DNA from: M3007 sp039804245
Lineage (GTDB): Bacteria; Bacteroidota; Bacteroidia; Chitinophagales; Saprospiraceae
Direction of reading: 5' to 3'
Assembly (NCBI GenBank): GCA_039804245.1
Contig: JBDLWO010000210.1
Coordinates: 1 to 64,000 of the forward strand
DNA length: 64,000 nucleotides
The translations under genes and the position numbers were made by a program. Positions 8,127 through 16,805 of this stretch are shown piece by piece. Numbering within the stretch: position 1 is the stretch's first letter; each line of letters starts with the position of its first letter. A model generated the notes under the pieces. That model did no database searches. It had not been told where the DNA came from and saw only the letters and a list, made by a program, of their open reading frames with translations.

Positions 8127-9239
8127 ATGGCTACCAAGTACTCTATCTCAGTTACCCCGACCGGGGCCTCCAGGTTACCATCGGTTGACTTTACCAACAT
8201 TCCCTTCGGGAAGGTAATCTCCGATCACATGTTTATCGTTGATTACGATGGAACGCAATGGGTTAACCCACGTATCGAACCGTTCGGAAGGCTCGATCTT
8301 TCACCCGCCAATCTTGCTCTCCATTACGGGCAGAGTATCTTTGAGGGAATGAAGGCGACCAAAAGTCATGGTGAGCCTATGCTCTTCCGCCCGGAAATGC
8401 ACGCCCGCCGCTTTAATCTCTCCGCAGAGCGCATGTGTATGCCCCAGGTTCCGGAGGATCTTTTTATGCAGGGGCTCAAAATGCTCGTGGACTTCGACAA
8501 TGCCTGGATTCCGGAAGGAGAGGACCACGCGCTGTATATCCGTCCGCTAATGTTCGCCACCGATGAGTACTTCGGTGTGCATGCCTCTGAAAAATACACG
8601 TTTCTGATATTCACTGGCCCTGTGGGCCCCTATTATCCAAAACCCGTCAAACTGTGGGTCGAGGAGGTGTTTACCCGCGCCGTCCAGGGCGGTCCGGGCG
8701 AAGCCAAATGCGCCGGAAACTACGGCTCTTCTCTCCTCCCTGCCATGCGCGCCAAACAGGCCGGATACGACCAGGTCATGTGGATGGACGCTGTCGAAAA
8801 GAAATTCGTACAGGAGGTGGGCACTATGAACCTGTTCTTCGTACTCGACGGCAAGGTGATTACCCCGGCCACTACGGGTACCATCCTCCGTGGTGTTACC
8901 CGCGATTCCATTATCACGCTCCTGCGCGAGTGGGGCTACACAGTAGAAGACCGCCTGCTCGGAATGGCTGAAATTACCGACGCCTACTGGCGCGGTACGC
9001 TCCAGGAGTGCTTCGGAGCCGGTACGGCTGCTGTGGTAAGCCATATAAGCGATATCACATGGCGCGACAAAACGCTGCAGTTGCCACCTGTTGATGAACA
9101 GCACCGCCCGATCAGCACACGCCTGAAAAAGCATATCAACCTGCTTCGGATGGGTTTGGCAGAAGATACGCACGGATGGCTGCACAGTTGCGCCAACTCC
9201 GGCGTTGAAAAATTGCTCTCAGTCGAAGCTATGGGATAA
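8127..9239 (+). CDS. ilvE: Branched-chain amino acid aminotransferase
   Basis: Catalyses the last step of valine, leucine and isoleucine synthesis and the first step of their breakdown, using PLP. The 370-residue fold type IV enzyme resembles the longer BCAT group. The N-terminal half has LHYGQSIFEGMKA. The PLP lysine is K194 in GGPGEAKCAGNYGSS, and MNLFFVLDG and the TGTILRGVTRDSI cofactor loop follow. It is a single-gene unit with its own promoter and a strong bidirectional terminator immediately after. No other ilv or leu genes are in the window. Confidence 0.96.
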   Translation: MATKYSISVTPTGASRLPSVDFTNIPFGKVISDHMFIVDYDGTQWVNPRIEPFGRLDLSPANLALHYGQSIFEGMKATKSHGEPMLFRPEMHARRFNLSAERMCMPQVPEDLFMQGLKMLVDFDNAWIPEGEDHALYIRPLMFATDEYFGVHASEKYTFLIFTGPVGPYYPKPVKLWVEEVFTRAVQGGPGEAKCAGNYGSSLLPAMRAKQAGYDQVMWMDAVEKKFVQEVGTMNLFFVLDGKVITPATTGTILRGVTRDSIITLLREWGYTVEDRLLGMAEITDAYWRGTLQECFGAGTAAVVSHISDITWRDKTLQLPPVDEQHRPISTRLKKHINLLRMGLAEDTHGWLHSCANSGVEKLLSVEAMG

Positions 9240-9261
9240 GTTTCCGGATTGAAAAACAAAA

Positions 9262-9298
9262 AATCCCCGCCAGGAGTACGCTCCGGCGGGGATTTTTA
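9262..9298. terminator. Bidirectional terminator between ilvE and the haem-type receptor
   Basis: The stem ATCCCCGCC/GGCGGGGAT has an inner GGAG-TACG-CTCC. It is flanked by A-rich sequence on the left and T-rich on the right, so it can end both convergent genes. Confidence 0.85.
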
Positions 9299-9308
9299 TT
9301 TTCATTTA

Positions 9309-11507
9309 TCAGACTTTAACCCGAAGAGTCAGCCAGATGTTGCGACCCGGACCGTTGATCCCTGATGCAAATGTTCTGTACTGCACATCCAGTATATTGT
9401 CTATTCCGGCCTGCAGAATCAGGTTGCGGCCGATATTGTACCCTCCCCGCACATTCAGCGTGTACCAGGCCGGCATTCCATCCGCCGGAGCATACTGCAG
9501 GTTGTCTTCTCCCTCCAGATTATAATCCTCCAGCTTTTTCTTTCCGTTGAAAAGCAAATAGGCCTCTGCATATACTTTCGGTGTATGCCAGCGGGCTCCC
9601 GCTTTTCCATACACCGGTGGTATATGGTCAAGCGGACTGTCATCATTTATCCGGCCCCGCGTATATGCGACCGATGCGTGCGCAGACCACGAAGCGGCCA
9701 GGTCGGCCTGCAACGTGCTGCTGAACCCCCAGAGAGAGGCAGATCTTTTGTTCTGAAGAGCCAGTACCCGGCTGTTAACGCCATCGTAGTCTATGCTGTC
9801 ACGGCCATTTGCCTGAAATTTGTCTGCCACAACCGCGTCTCTCAGTGATGTAGCCCACAACACATTTTCCCAGTGCAGTTTGTCAGCCACATTACGCGAC
9901 ACATTTAAATCAATATTATACGATTTTTCAGGTTTCAGATCAGGATTGGGAATAACCACGCTACCAGGCTGTGAGTCAAAAACCTTACCCATATCATCCA
10001 CATTCGGAACTCTGAAACCGCTGGAAGCATTGGCAGCGACACGCCAGTTTCTCCATCCATGATAAACAGCCCCGAAGTTTCCGGCAATCAGAGGCGACTT
10101 CTGCGACACCTCTCCCGCCAGGAATGAAAAATATTCGGTGCTCACAAACGTACAATTCAGGCTTGAAAAACCGGTACGCAGTCCTTCACTGAATGTCCAG
10201 GCATCTCCGTGCTGCCAGCTGTGGGTCGCAAAAGCAGCAATATTGTACATACTGCTGCCTCCGTCGGGATAACGGGTGCTCTGCGTGGTAATGTCTCCGG
10301 TATTTACATCAACGCGCCGTGCATTCGACTGCACATCGTTGTACTGCCCGTCAATACCCATGCGAAGTGTCTGATTGTCGAGGTTTTTTACCCCCTGTGC
10401 AAGAAATCCATATACATTCACATTTTCCACCCGCTCTGTTCTGCGGGCAATTCCAAAATTTCTGTTGTAACGGCTCTCCTCAATATCCTGCCAGCTTGCC
10501 GTCACATCTATTTCATCGAATCCGGCAATATTGCGAATATTCAGATTGTAGGCAGTCATGAGCCTTTTCTGTGGCCCGTAATACCATTCAGCCGAATTCA
10601 GCCCTGTACCCTTCGGATCTGTCAAACGATCATAGCGCGGAATATCGCTGGAGTTGCTGTACTGTACATTCAGCGTATGACGCACCCTTGCTGATGGCTG
10701 AAAGACCATTTTCTGAAGCAAATCGTACTGGCTGTATCCGGAGTATTTCTGAACATAAGAATCCGGATTTTTCACAAGTGTATCCCGACCGTTTATCCTG
10801 TCGGCATAGTATTCCCTGAGTCCGAAAAACGGCGCTGTCCCTTCCTTTGTACCCATACGGAGATCACTAAAATCGCTGTAAGTGAATGAGGTAAAAGAAC
10901 CGAACTTCTTCCGGCCCAGATTGAAATCAAGGTGCCCGGTTTTTTCCTGATTGACCGTTCCGTACCGCACAAAAGCCTGAGTTCCGGCTTTCAGCTTTTC
11001 ACCGTCACCGGCTAACTCCGGATTTTTGGTAAAAAAACAGATGGCGCCACCAAGTGCGTCGGTACCATAAACGGTAGATGCAGGCCCAAACAACACCTCC
11101 GCCCGATCGAGCGCAGCATTATCCATGGTGATGACGTTCTGCAAGTGACCAGCCCTGTAAATGGCGTTATTCATACGCACGCCATCAACTACCAGCAACA
11201 CTCTGCTCGCCTCAAAGCCGCGTATAACCGGACTGCCGCCGCCCTGCTGACTTTTTTGCACAAATACTTGTCCGGTATTGCTCAGCAAATCAGCTGTTGA
11301 TGGCGCGTTGACCCGCTCTATCTCTGTACGTCGTATAACCCTGACCTGCTGTGCCACGGCGGTTCTTGCCTGCGAACCGCGACTGGCCGCCACAACCGTT
11401 TCATTCAGCGACACCTCCTCCATAGCTGTGTCTCGCTCAATCTGCTGAGCCCCTGCGAACAGCGGTAGAATCATCGCCGACACAGTAAATATGATATATT
11501 TGTTCAT
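9309..11507 (-). CDS. TonB-dependent outer membrane receptor, haem/haemoglobin type
   Basis: A 732-residue outer membrane transporter driven by TonB. ATG 11507 gives the signal peptide MNKYIIFTVSAMILPLFAGA, whereas the open frame upstream has no export signal. A plug domain follows (SRVLLVVDGVRMNNAIYRAG, ADLLSNTG), then a beta barrel. The segment FRVPNVDDMGKVF...IPNPDLKPE resembles the FRAP/NPNL region of haemoglobin and haem receptors, and the C-terminus FASGINGPGRN is also typical of that group. The N-terminal carboxypeptidase-like domain common in SusC-type receptors is absent. It lies downstream of a small Cys/His-tailed membrane protein, probably in one operon. The substrate (haem, or possibly copper) is inferred. 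A Fur-family regulator lies nearby. Confidence 0.9.
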   Translation of the reverse strand: MNKYIIFTVSAMILPLFAGAQQIERDTAMEEVSLNETVVAASRGSQARTAVAQQVRVIRRTEIERVNAPSTADLLSNTGQVFVQKSQQGGGSPVIRGFEASRVLLVVDGVRMNNAIYRAGHLQNVITMDNAALDRAEVLFGPASTVYGTDALGGAICFFTKNPELAGDGEKLKAGTQAFVRYGTVNQEKTGHLDFNLGRKKFGSFTSFTYSDFSDLRMGTKEGTAPFFGLREYYADRINGRDTLVKNPDSYVQKYSGYSQYDLLQKMVFQPSARVRHTLNVQYSNSSDIPRYDRLTDPKGTGLNSAEWYYGPQKRLMTAYNLNIRNIAGFDEIDVTASWQDIEESRYNRNFGIARRTERVENVNVYGFLAQGVKNLDNQTLRMGIDGQYNDVQSNARRVDVNTGDITTQSTRYPDGGSSMYNIAAFATHSWQHGDAWTFSEGLRTGFSSLNCTFVSTEYFSFLAGEVSQKSPLIAGNFGAVYHGWRNWRVAANASSGFRVPNVDDMGKVFDSQPGSVVIPNPDLKPEKSYNIDLNVSRNVADKLHWENVLWATSLRDAVVADKFQANGRDSIDYDGVNSRVLALQNKRSASLWGFSSTLQADLAASWSAHASVAYTRGRINDDSPLDHIPPVYGKAGARWHTPKVYAEAYLLFNGKKKLEDYNLEGEDNLQYAPADGMPAWYTLNVRGGYNIGRNLILQAGIDNILDVQYRTFASGINGPGRNIWLTLRVKV

Positions 11508-11669
11508 TGATTGAATAAAATGATTGTTGCCGGCACAACAGTTGTGCACCGACAAAGTGAATGTCTCTCCCGATAATGACACCGGGAAATATCCGATTGA
11601 AAACATACTGCCCCGGAAGGAATATAACAGTCCTGGCAGTATCATCCGGAAATACCGGGATGGCACACC

Positions 11670-12200
11670 TCAGACCCGGGGAGGCTGGAAATGACCGGCA
11701 GACGGAGCCTCAGGACAATACCGGAACCAGTGAAAACAATCGGTTCTGTCCTGTTCGAGCAAAAAAACCGGTATCGGCTGATCCGGCACAACGAAAGGTA
11801 TGACAAGCCACTGGGCCGCCCAGACGGCAACAGGGGACGCCTGAGTCGAAGAATAATCTGCAAGAAAGGAAATATGCGGTTCAAGCAGCGCAAAAAGGGC
11901 CTGCTCCCGCTTGTCGTGGTACAACTCCAGGTGTACAGAATCACGGGTGAATACGGCACTCCGAATGTCATACATGTTGCCATCGAGCCGGATTTCCTTC
12001 CTGTCAACACGCACTCGCTGGAACAAACCAATAGAGAGTGTCAGGCGTAGCGATGGATTTACAGGCCGGGCAACAGCCCTTTCAGCCATTATTTTTGCAT
12101 GTACCTGCATCGCCTGCCACGCCAGCATCCAGCCCGCACCCTGAAACAGTATCAGAGCGAGCAACGTGTACGGGATAATTCCTGAGCGGGAAAAGCGCAT
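11670..12200 (-). CDS. Small membrane-anchored protein with Cys/His-rich tail, receptor partner
   Basis: A 176-residue protein with one N-terminal membrane segment (IIPYTLLALILFQGAGWMLAW). A folded region follows with the recognisable pattern EIRLDGNMYDIRSAVF and then HLELYHDKREQALF. The tail contains DCFHWFRYCPEAPSAGH, a Cys/His cluster suited to binding a metal or haem. Short proteins of this shape occur beside TonB receptors in many Bacteroidota genomes, but I know of no proven function. ATG 12200 is preferred to the upstream TTG because the promoter TACATTTG (12216-12223) lies just before it. It ends 162 bases before the receptor start, on the same strand. Confidence 0.75.
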   Translation of the reverse strand: MRFSRSGIIPYTLLALILFQGAGWMLAWQAMQVHAKIMAERAVARPVNPSLRLTLSIGLFQRVRVDRKEIRLDGNMYDIRSAVFTRDSVHLELYHDKREQALFALLEPHISFLADYSSTQASPVAVWAAQWLVIPFVVPDQPIPVFLLEQDRTDCFHWFRYCPEAPSAGHFQPPRV

Positions 12201-12215
12201 ATCAGACAAAGCGCA

Positions 12216-12223
12216 CAAATGTA
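12216..12223 (-). promoter_or_regulatory. -7 promoter box of the receptor operon
   Basis: Minus-strand TACATTTG, an exact TAnnTTTG match, lies 16 bases before the ATG at 12200, which implies a very short leader. Confidence 0.6.
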
Positions 12224-12382
12224 TATTTCATTTCCTGTCTGAACACGGATTAAAGGGAGGTTTTTGATTTTGGAGACGGGTTTTGGTATGTATCTTCGGG
12301 ATGTGTAACCCCTGGCATGGTGTCTCGCGCCGGGCCGCCCAAGGGGTGATTGGCAGCCCGTGGTGCATTTTTCACCAACTTT

Positions 12383-13054
12383 CTATTTCAACTTCACAGT
12401 CCTGCTCTTTTTTCTGCTTTTGGTATCGCCGTCAATGGGCAGCACCTGAATCTCAAGTTCCACGTGATCGTTTGACCGCGTCAGCACCTCCTGTACCTGA
12501 TAGGGAACCTTGCCCTCGCCGAGCACATCACGGAGCAGGCTGCCCGGCAAGTAAAACAGTTCGTCGTCCTTGTCTTTCGACATCAGCCGGGCCACTTCTC
12601 TCACCAATTTCTCGGCAACCTCAAGCGCCACCGCCGCCGTTGGCGTGGCCACTCCCGCCACTACCTTGCCAAGCGCTTTTGCAAAGTTCGACTTCACCAA
12701 TTCTTCTATTGTCTCCCCGGCCTTGCGAACATCCTCGTCGCTCTCCATCACCAATATGGAGAATGCAAGGTATTCGCCCGGATTCGCCGGACCGTAAATC
12801 TGGATACCCTCTCCACCCATCTCCTGTTTCACACCCCTTCTTGTTTTGGGATGGTATCTTGTGCTCAGCTCAACTTTATCCAGTTTGGCATTTCCACTCT
12901 CCGGAATAGCAATGCAAATAAAATAGGGCTCCGAATACTTGCGATCACCAAGCCCCACCCCTCTGCGGATGGTGAAGGCCCTGAGCATCACCGCAATCTT
13001 GTCTTTCATGGGATTGAACTCATCGTAAGGGATGGCTTCCTGATAAATTGACAT
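12383..13054 (-). CDS. Uncharacterised 223-residue protein
   Basis: I do not recognise this gene. There is no signal peptide. The first half (residues 1-110) looks beta-rich and could be a beta-sandwich (PYFICIAIPESG, EYLAFSILVMESDE). Residues about 120-155 form a long Ala/Gly/Val-rich helical region (NFAKALGKVVAGVATPTAAV) that could be amphipathic or membrane-associating. A mixed charged C-terminus with basic residues follows (KSRKKSRTVKLK). It is a single gene between the receptor operon and sucB, with a 16-bp inverted repeat upstream. No mobile-element features are near. Function unknown. Confidence 0.7.
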   Translation of the reverse strand: MSIYQEAIPYDEFNPMKDKIAVMLRAFTIRRGVGLGDRKYSEPYFICIAIPESGNAKLDKVELSTRYHPKTRRGVKQEMGGEGIQIYGPANPGEYLAFSILVMESDEDVRKAGETIEELVKSNFAKALGKVVAGVATPTAAVALEVAEKLVREVARLMSKDKDDELFYLPGSLLRDVLGEGKVPYQVQEVLTRSNDHVELEIQVLPIDGDTKSRKKSRTVKLK

Positions 13055-13194
13055 AATGTTGTTTTTTATATGTTAGAACAATGGAAGATACGATTTCGCC
13101 GGAAAATGCCATTTTTTCTGTTCCGGAACTGCTACAAATATATTTTTAGATTTTTAATTGCAGTAAATATTTTCATCTGACCGGTACGATTCAC

Positions 13195-13252
13195 TCTTCG
13201 CGTGCTTTTGCCGTGTTGTAGAACAGCTCCACAAAACAAAAACACGCGAAGA
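13195..13252. repeat. Long inverted repeat (16-bp arms) downstream of sucB
   Basis: The arms TCTTCGCGTGCTTTTG (13195-13210) and CAAAAACACGCGAAGA (13237-13252) pair with one mismatch around a 26-base loop. Neither strand has a clear T run outside the stem, so it is not a standard terminator. It lies between the sucB stop and the start of the unknown gene. Confidence 0.6.
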
Positions 13253-13267
13253 ATTCCCGCACAGATA

Positions 13268-14491
13268 TCAAAGGTCCAGCAGCAACGAAACCGGATCTTC
13301 TATCAGATTTTTCAGCTTGACGAGGAAGGTAACCGACGTGCTGCCGTCAATGATACGGTGATCATAGCTGAGAGCCAGATACATCATCGGTCGTATCTCC
13401 ACTTTGCCGTCAACAGCAACCGGACGCTCCTTGATGGCGTGCATACCGAGAATGGCACTCTGGGGCTCGTTGATGATAGGCGTACTCATCAGGCTGCCGA
13501 ATACGCCTCCGTTGGTTATTGTGAAGGTGCCTCCGGTCATTTCGTCGAGTGAAAGTTTACCGTCACGCGCTTTTACCGCAAGTTCTTTCAGTTTTGATTC
13601 GATATCGGCAAAACTGAGGCTTTCCACATTCCGGATAGGCGGAACCACTAATCCGGTGGGTGTGCTGATTGCGATGCTGATATCTGCGTAGTCGTGATAA
13701 ACCACATCATCGCCGTCAATCATGGCGTTCACATCGGGCATTTCCATGAGTACCTTGGCACAGGCCCTGGCAAAAACCGACATGAACCCGAGCTTGATAC
13801 CGTACTTTTTGACGAAAGCCTCCTGGTATTTTTCACGCAGGGCCATCAGCGCGCTCATATCCACTTCGTTGAAAGTGGTGAGCATGGCTGTGTTGTTCTT
13901 GGCACTCACCAATCGCTTGGCGATGGTACGGCGCATACGGCTCATGCGCTCGCGCCTGTCGTTTCTGGAAAAGTCGCCGGATGACACGGAGGTGGCAGCC
14001 GGTGCCGGTGCCGCCGGCTTTTCAGGAGCAGGGGCCGCAGCGGCCTTCTGTGCATCTTCTTTGGTAATGCGGCCGTCGCGACCACTTCCCGCAACACTGG
14101 CGGGATTTACGCCGGCCTCGGAGAGTATTTTGGAGGCGGCCGGCGATGGTGTTCCGGCTGCGTAATGTCCGGATTTTTCAGGAGCAGCAGGAGCAGATAC
14201 TGGCGCAGGGGCCGTCTTTTCAGGAACCGACACTGCAGCAGCTTGTCCGGAGGCGTCTGTGTCAATTTTGGCGAAAAGTGCTCCTACAGCAAGATCTTCG
14301 CCTTCTTTTGCTACCCAGACCAGTTTTCCGGCTGAATCAGCAGAAAGTTCCTGATTGGCTTTTTCCGTTTCTATTTCGCAAAGGGGCTCGTCCATGGCTA
14401 CGACAGAGCCGTCGGGTTTGAGCCACTTTGAAAATGTTACACTGGATATGGATTCTCCCAGGTTGGGAATTTTAAGTTCAATGACTGGCAT
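13268..14491 (-). CDS. sucB: Dihydrolipoamide succinyltransferase, E2 of 2-oxoglutarate dehydrogenase
   Basis: E2 core of the 2-oxoglutarate dehydrogenase complex of the TCA cycle. It transfers the succinyl group from lipoate to CoA. The 407 residues contain a lipoyl domain with the modified lysine K44 in ETEKANQE, an Ala/Pro-rich linker, a peripheral subunit-binding domain (SPAASKILSEAGVNPASVAG), a second Ala/Pro linker, and the acyltransferase domain with YDHRIIDG near residues 376-383 (H378, D382). One lipoyl domain and the C-terminal sequence fit SucB better than the pyruvate E2. sucA and lpd are not adjacent, which is unusual compared with proteobacteria. A TAACTTTG box lies 52 bases upstream. 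Confidence 0.93.
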   Translation of the reverse strand: MPVIELKIPNLGESISSVTFSKWLKPDGSVVAMDEPLCEIETEKANQELSADSAGKLVWVAKEGEDLAVGALFAKIDTDASGQAAAVSVPEKTAPAPVSAPAAPEKSGHYAAGTPSPAASKILSEAGVNPASVAGSGRDGRITKEDAQKAAAAPAPEKPAAPAPAATSVSSGDFSRNDRRERMSRMRRTIAKRLVSAKNNTAMLTTFNEVDMSALMALREKYQEAFVKKYGIKLGFMSVFARACAKVLMEMPDVNAMIDGDDVVYHDYADISIAISTPTGLVVPPIRNVESLSFADIESKLKELAVKARDGKLSLDEMTGGTFTITNGGVFGSLMSTPIINEPQSAILGMHAIKERPVAVDGKVEIRPMMYLALSYDHRIIDGSTSVTFLVKLKNLIEDPVSLLLDL

Positions 14492-14542
14492 TGTGTGTCA
14501 ATTTGTTGGATGTGTCTGATCGTATGACTGGAAAAGGGAGCG

Positions 14543-14550
14543 CAAAGTTA
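14543..14550 (-). promoter_or_regulatory. -7 promoter box of sucB
   Basis: Minus-strand TAACTTTG matches TAnnTTTG, 52 bases before the sucB ATG. Confidence 0.55.
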
Positions 14551-14618
14551 CGCTGAAACCATCATTCAGGATGGGTCCGGTTATTACTTTGACCCTCTTC
14601 AGGGAAATATTTTTGTAA

Positions 14619-15512
14619 CTATCTGTGACCCTTATTCTGCTTTTCCGCTGAGAGCATGTCGAAGCGCAACAGCAGCCCGTCTCCTCCTTTCCCTTCACTG
14701 CTGATATACAGATTTCCCGACGCATCAAAAGCAACGCCCTCCGGTTGTGGTATCTGTTTCTTGTTTATCCTTCCGGCGAAAATGACCTTTCCCGAATTTC
14801 CATCCAGCACAACCAGGCGTTTCAGGGCAGAGGAAATCAGATAGATATCACCACTCACCGGATTTACTGCTATACCCGACGGACTGAAGTTGTCATGTTT
14901 TTCAGATTCTCCGTACGGAACCATTTCATTCACCTGTGAGGGCTCAACGGAATAAACAGGCGTGGCATCCAATTGTTTGGTAGCCAGGCTGAAGGCGTAA
15001 ATGTTTCTGGAATAAGAACTGTCAGGATTGCCCTTGGCTGCCAGCAAAAGGGCGTTTCTCTTCGAATCATAGCCCAGGCCCTCTATATCATCTGACTTGG
15101 ATAGCTCCGTTTTGTACTCTTCTACCGATGGTTCACCAGCTTCCCAGTTGGAGATACCAAAGATTTTACCATCGCTCTTCACCGCCCAGATAGTACCCCC
15201 AACCATTTCTACGCCTTCAAAATCGCCCTTGTCGCGAAAAAGTACCCGTTTCGTCACTTTACCGGATGAGTCCATAAAAAACAGCTCACCCCGCTCATCG
15301 GCGATAGCGATGAATGCGCCCCGGGAGGAAGTGGGGCTCAACCCGGAGATTTCACGAAGGGCTTCTTCCTGCAAGGACAGGGCTACTGCCGGCTTTTCGA
15401 GATCATAGGGTATAGTTCCGCGATTCGAACTGCCCGGAGCAGGCCGGTCGCCACTGCAGGCGCCCGCGTAAACGGAAATAAAAATGGCAATAATCTGGCT
15501 CTGAAATGGCAT
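14619..15512 (-). CDS. SdiA-regulated-like beta-propeller lipoprotein
   Basis: A 297-residue exported lipoprotein. The N-terminus has a hydrophobic stretch ending in the lipobox YAGAC, followed by a Ser/Pro-rich linker. The rest has repeated propeller-like blades (FIAIADERGELFFMD, GDFEGVEMVGGTIWAV, SGDIYLISSALKRLVVLD, PQPEGVAFDASGNLYISSEG) and matches the SdiA-regulated family (PF06977 type). The family's role is uncertain; some members may act as phosphoesterase-like or binding propellers. It starts 12 bases after the HAD gene on the same strand, so the two form an operon. Confidence 0.8.
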   Translation of the reverse strand: MPFQSQIIAIFISVYAGACSGDRPAPGSSNRGTIPYDLEKPAVALSLQEEALREISGLSPTSSRGAFIAIADERGELFFMDSSGKVTKRVLFRDKGDFEGVEMVGGTIWAVKSDGKIFGISNWEAGEPSVEEYKTELSKSDDIEGLGYDSKRNALLLAAKGNPDSSYSRNIYAFSLATKQLDATPVYSVEPSQVNEMVPYGESEKHDNFSPSGIAVNPVSGDIYLISSALKRLVVLDGNSGKVIFAGRINKKQIPQPEGVAFDASGNLYISSEGKGGDGLLLRFDMLSAEKQNKGHR

Positions 15513-15524
15513 ATATTAATACGT

Positions 15525-15965
15525 TTAATCGGGAAAAACTTCAATATTGTGGCTTTCAACCACCAGTTCGGTAAATTTCCCCTTGTAACGGGTAGCCTTC
15601 ACGATGTGGTTGTCTATCCAGTGGTAGTTTCCGCCGCGGGGCTTGTTGTAAACGACCCCGTGATATCTGAATCCATGGCGGTTCAGCCACTCTTCTGTTA
15701 CCTGACGGTGTTCATCGGTACGACTGGTAAAAAAGAATATCTGATGACCCTCGTCGTACCAGTGATTAAGGATTTCAAGTGCATCCGGGTAAGGTTCAAC
15801 AGTAGCCATTCGGTCGGGCTCCTCATTAGGCACGTCATCGCAGACAGTTCCGTCAATATCAATCAGATAATTTTTTACATGAGAAGGGAGTTTCGGGCTC
15901 AGGCGACGGCCACTTCCATCGTAGGTGTCCTGCAAAAGCGTTGTTTTTTCGGTGTTTTCGCTCAT
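15525..15965 (-). CDS. HAD-superfamily phosphatase-like protein
   Basis: A 146-residue cytoplasmic protein with the HAD motif I DIDGT (D36 and D38). Motif II is in FFFTSRTDEHR, and the C-terminus has a conserved YNKPRGGNYHWIDNHIVKATRYKG segment including the motif III lysine. It resembles small Bacteroidota HAD proteins often mis-named phosphoheptose isomerase. The substrate is unknown. The upstream gene is on the other strand, and promoters for the two face away from each other at 16078-16096. It probably heads a two-gene operon with the propeller lipoprotein. Confidence 0.8.
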   Translation of the reverse strand: MSENTEKTTLLQDTYDGSGRRLSPKLPSHVKNYLIDIDGTVCDDVPNEEPDRMATVEPYPDALEILNHWYDEGHQIFFFTSRTDEHRQVTEEWLNRHGFRYHGVVYNKPRGGNYHWIDNHIVKATRYKGKFTELVVESHNIEVFPD

Positions 15966-16077
15966 GGTGAAACTGTTTTACTTTGGGCCTGGTCTGCCTT
16001 TTCAAAAATCGGAGATGTGCCCGGTGATGATTTTGCTGCAAATAACGGTTATACCGATATTAATGCTGAAATTTGCA

Positions 16078-16085
16078 CAAAGGTA
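16078..16085 (-). promoter_or_regulatory. -7 promoter box of the HAD operon
   Basis: Minus-strand TACCTTTG, 113 bases before the ATG at 15965. Only three bases separate it from the plus-strand box at 16089. Confidence 0.5.
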
Positions 16086-16088
16086 GGG

Positions 16089-16096
16089 TACTTTTG
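16089..16096 (+). promoter_or_regulatory. -7 promoter box of the response regulator
   Basis: TACTTTTG, an exact match, lies 25 bases before the ATG at 16121 and supports that start over the upstream frame extension. Confidence 0.7.
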
Positions 16097-16120
16097 TTTC
16101 CTTCCTGCAACAGATCTGAC

Positions 16121-16795
16121 ATGCGAATACTCCTGATAGAAGATGAAGTCAAAACCCTGCAATCGCTCCGGCAGGGAATGGAAGAACAGGGATGGAATGT
16201 AAACACGGCTACCGATGGCCATTCCGGACTGCGCCTTGCCTTAAACGGCGATTATGACGTTATTATTTCTGATGTAACGATACCGGGACTCACAGGAATA
16301 CAACTGTTGAAAGAACTTCGCAGCAGCGGAGTCAGTACCCCCCTGCTTCTTTTAACAGCACTTTCCGATACCAACGATAAAATTGAGGGGCTTGAAGCCG
16401 GCGCCGATGACTATCTGGCCAAACCCTTCGATTTCAGGGAACTGTTGGCGAGAGTAAAAGCGCTGGCCCGACGCCCCGTCAGCACAACCCGAAAAGAAAG
16501 TGTACTTCGATATGCCGATGTGGAAATGGATCTCGGCTCCAAAATGGTGGTTCGCAACGGAAGGGTTATTCTCCTGACACCAAGGGAATTCTCACTGCTT
16601 GAGTTTTTTATGAGAAGTCCGGAAATAGTACTCTCCAAGTCTGAAATAGCGGAAAAAGTCTGGGATGTCAATTTCGATACCGGAACCAATGTCATCGAGG
16701 TGTATGTAAACTACCTGCGAAACAAACTGGACAAAGGCGCGGAAAAAAAACTGATCCACACTTTATTCGGTCAGGGATATGTGCTGCGGGAGTAA
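16121..16795 (+). CDS. OmpR/PhoB-type response regulator, orphan
   Basis: A 224-residue two-component regulator. The receiver domain (1-120) has the acidic pair in LIEDE, phospho-acceptor D51 in ISDVTIPG, T79 in LLLTA and K101 in LAKPF. The C-terminal winged helix (about 130-224) has LTPREFSLLEFFM and FDTGTNVIEVYVNYLRNKLD. No histidine kinase is adjacent; the following gene, only 11 bases away, is convergent. The most similar systems control envelope or metal stress genes, but the target cannot be told here. Confidence 0.93.
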   Translation: MRILLIEDEVKTLQSLRQGMEEQGWNVNTATDGHSGLRLALNGDYDVIISDVTIPGLTGIQLLKELRSSGVSTPLLLLTALSDTNDKIEGLEAGADDYLAKPFDFRELLARVKALARRPVSTTRKESVLRYADVEMDLGSKMVVRNGRVILLTPREFSLLEFFMRSPEIVLSKSEIAEKVWDVNFDTGTNVIEVYVNYLRNKLDKGAEKKLIHTLFGQGYVLRE

Positions 16796-16805
16796 CCGAA
16801 TGCGC

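Noticed and set aside
12308..12350. ACCCCTGG...CCAAGGGGT hairpin as terminator of the 223-residue gene
   Set aside because: The stem is imperfect, the loop is long and no T run follows on the minus strand.
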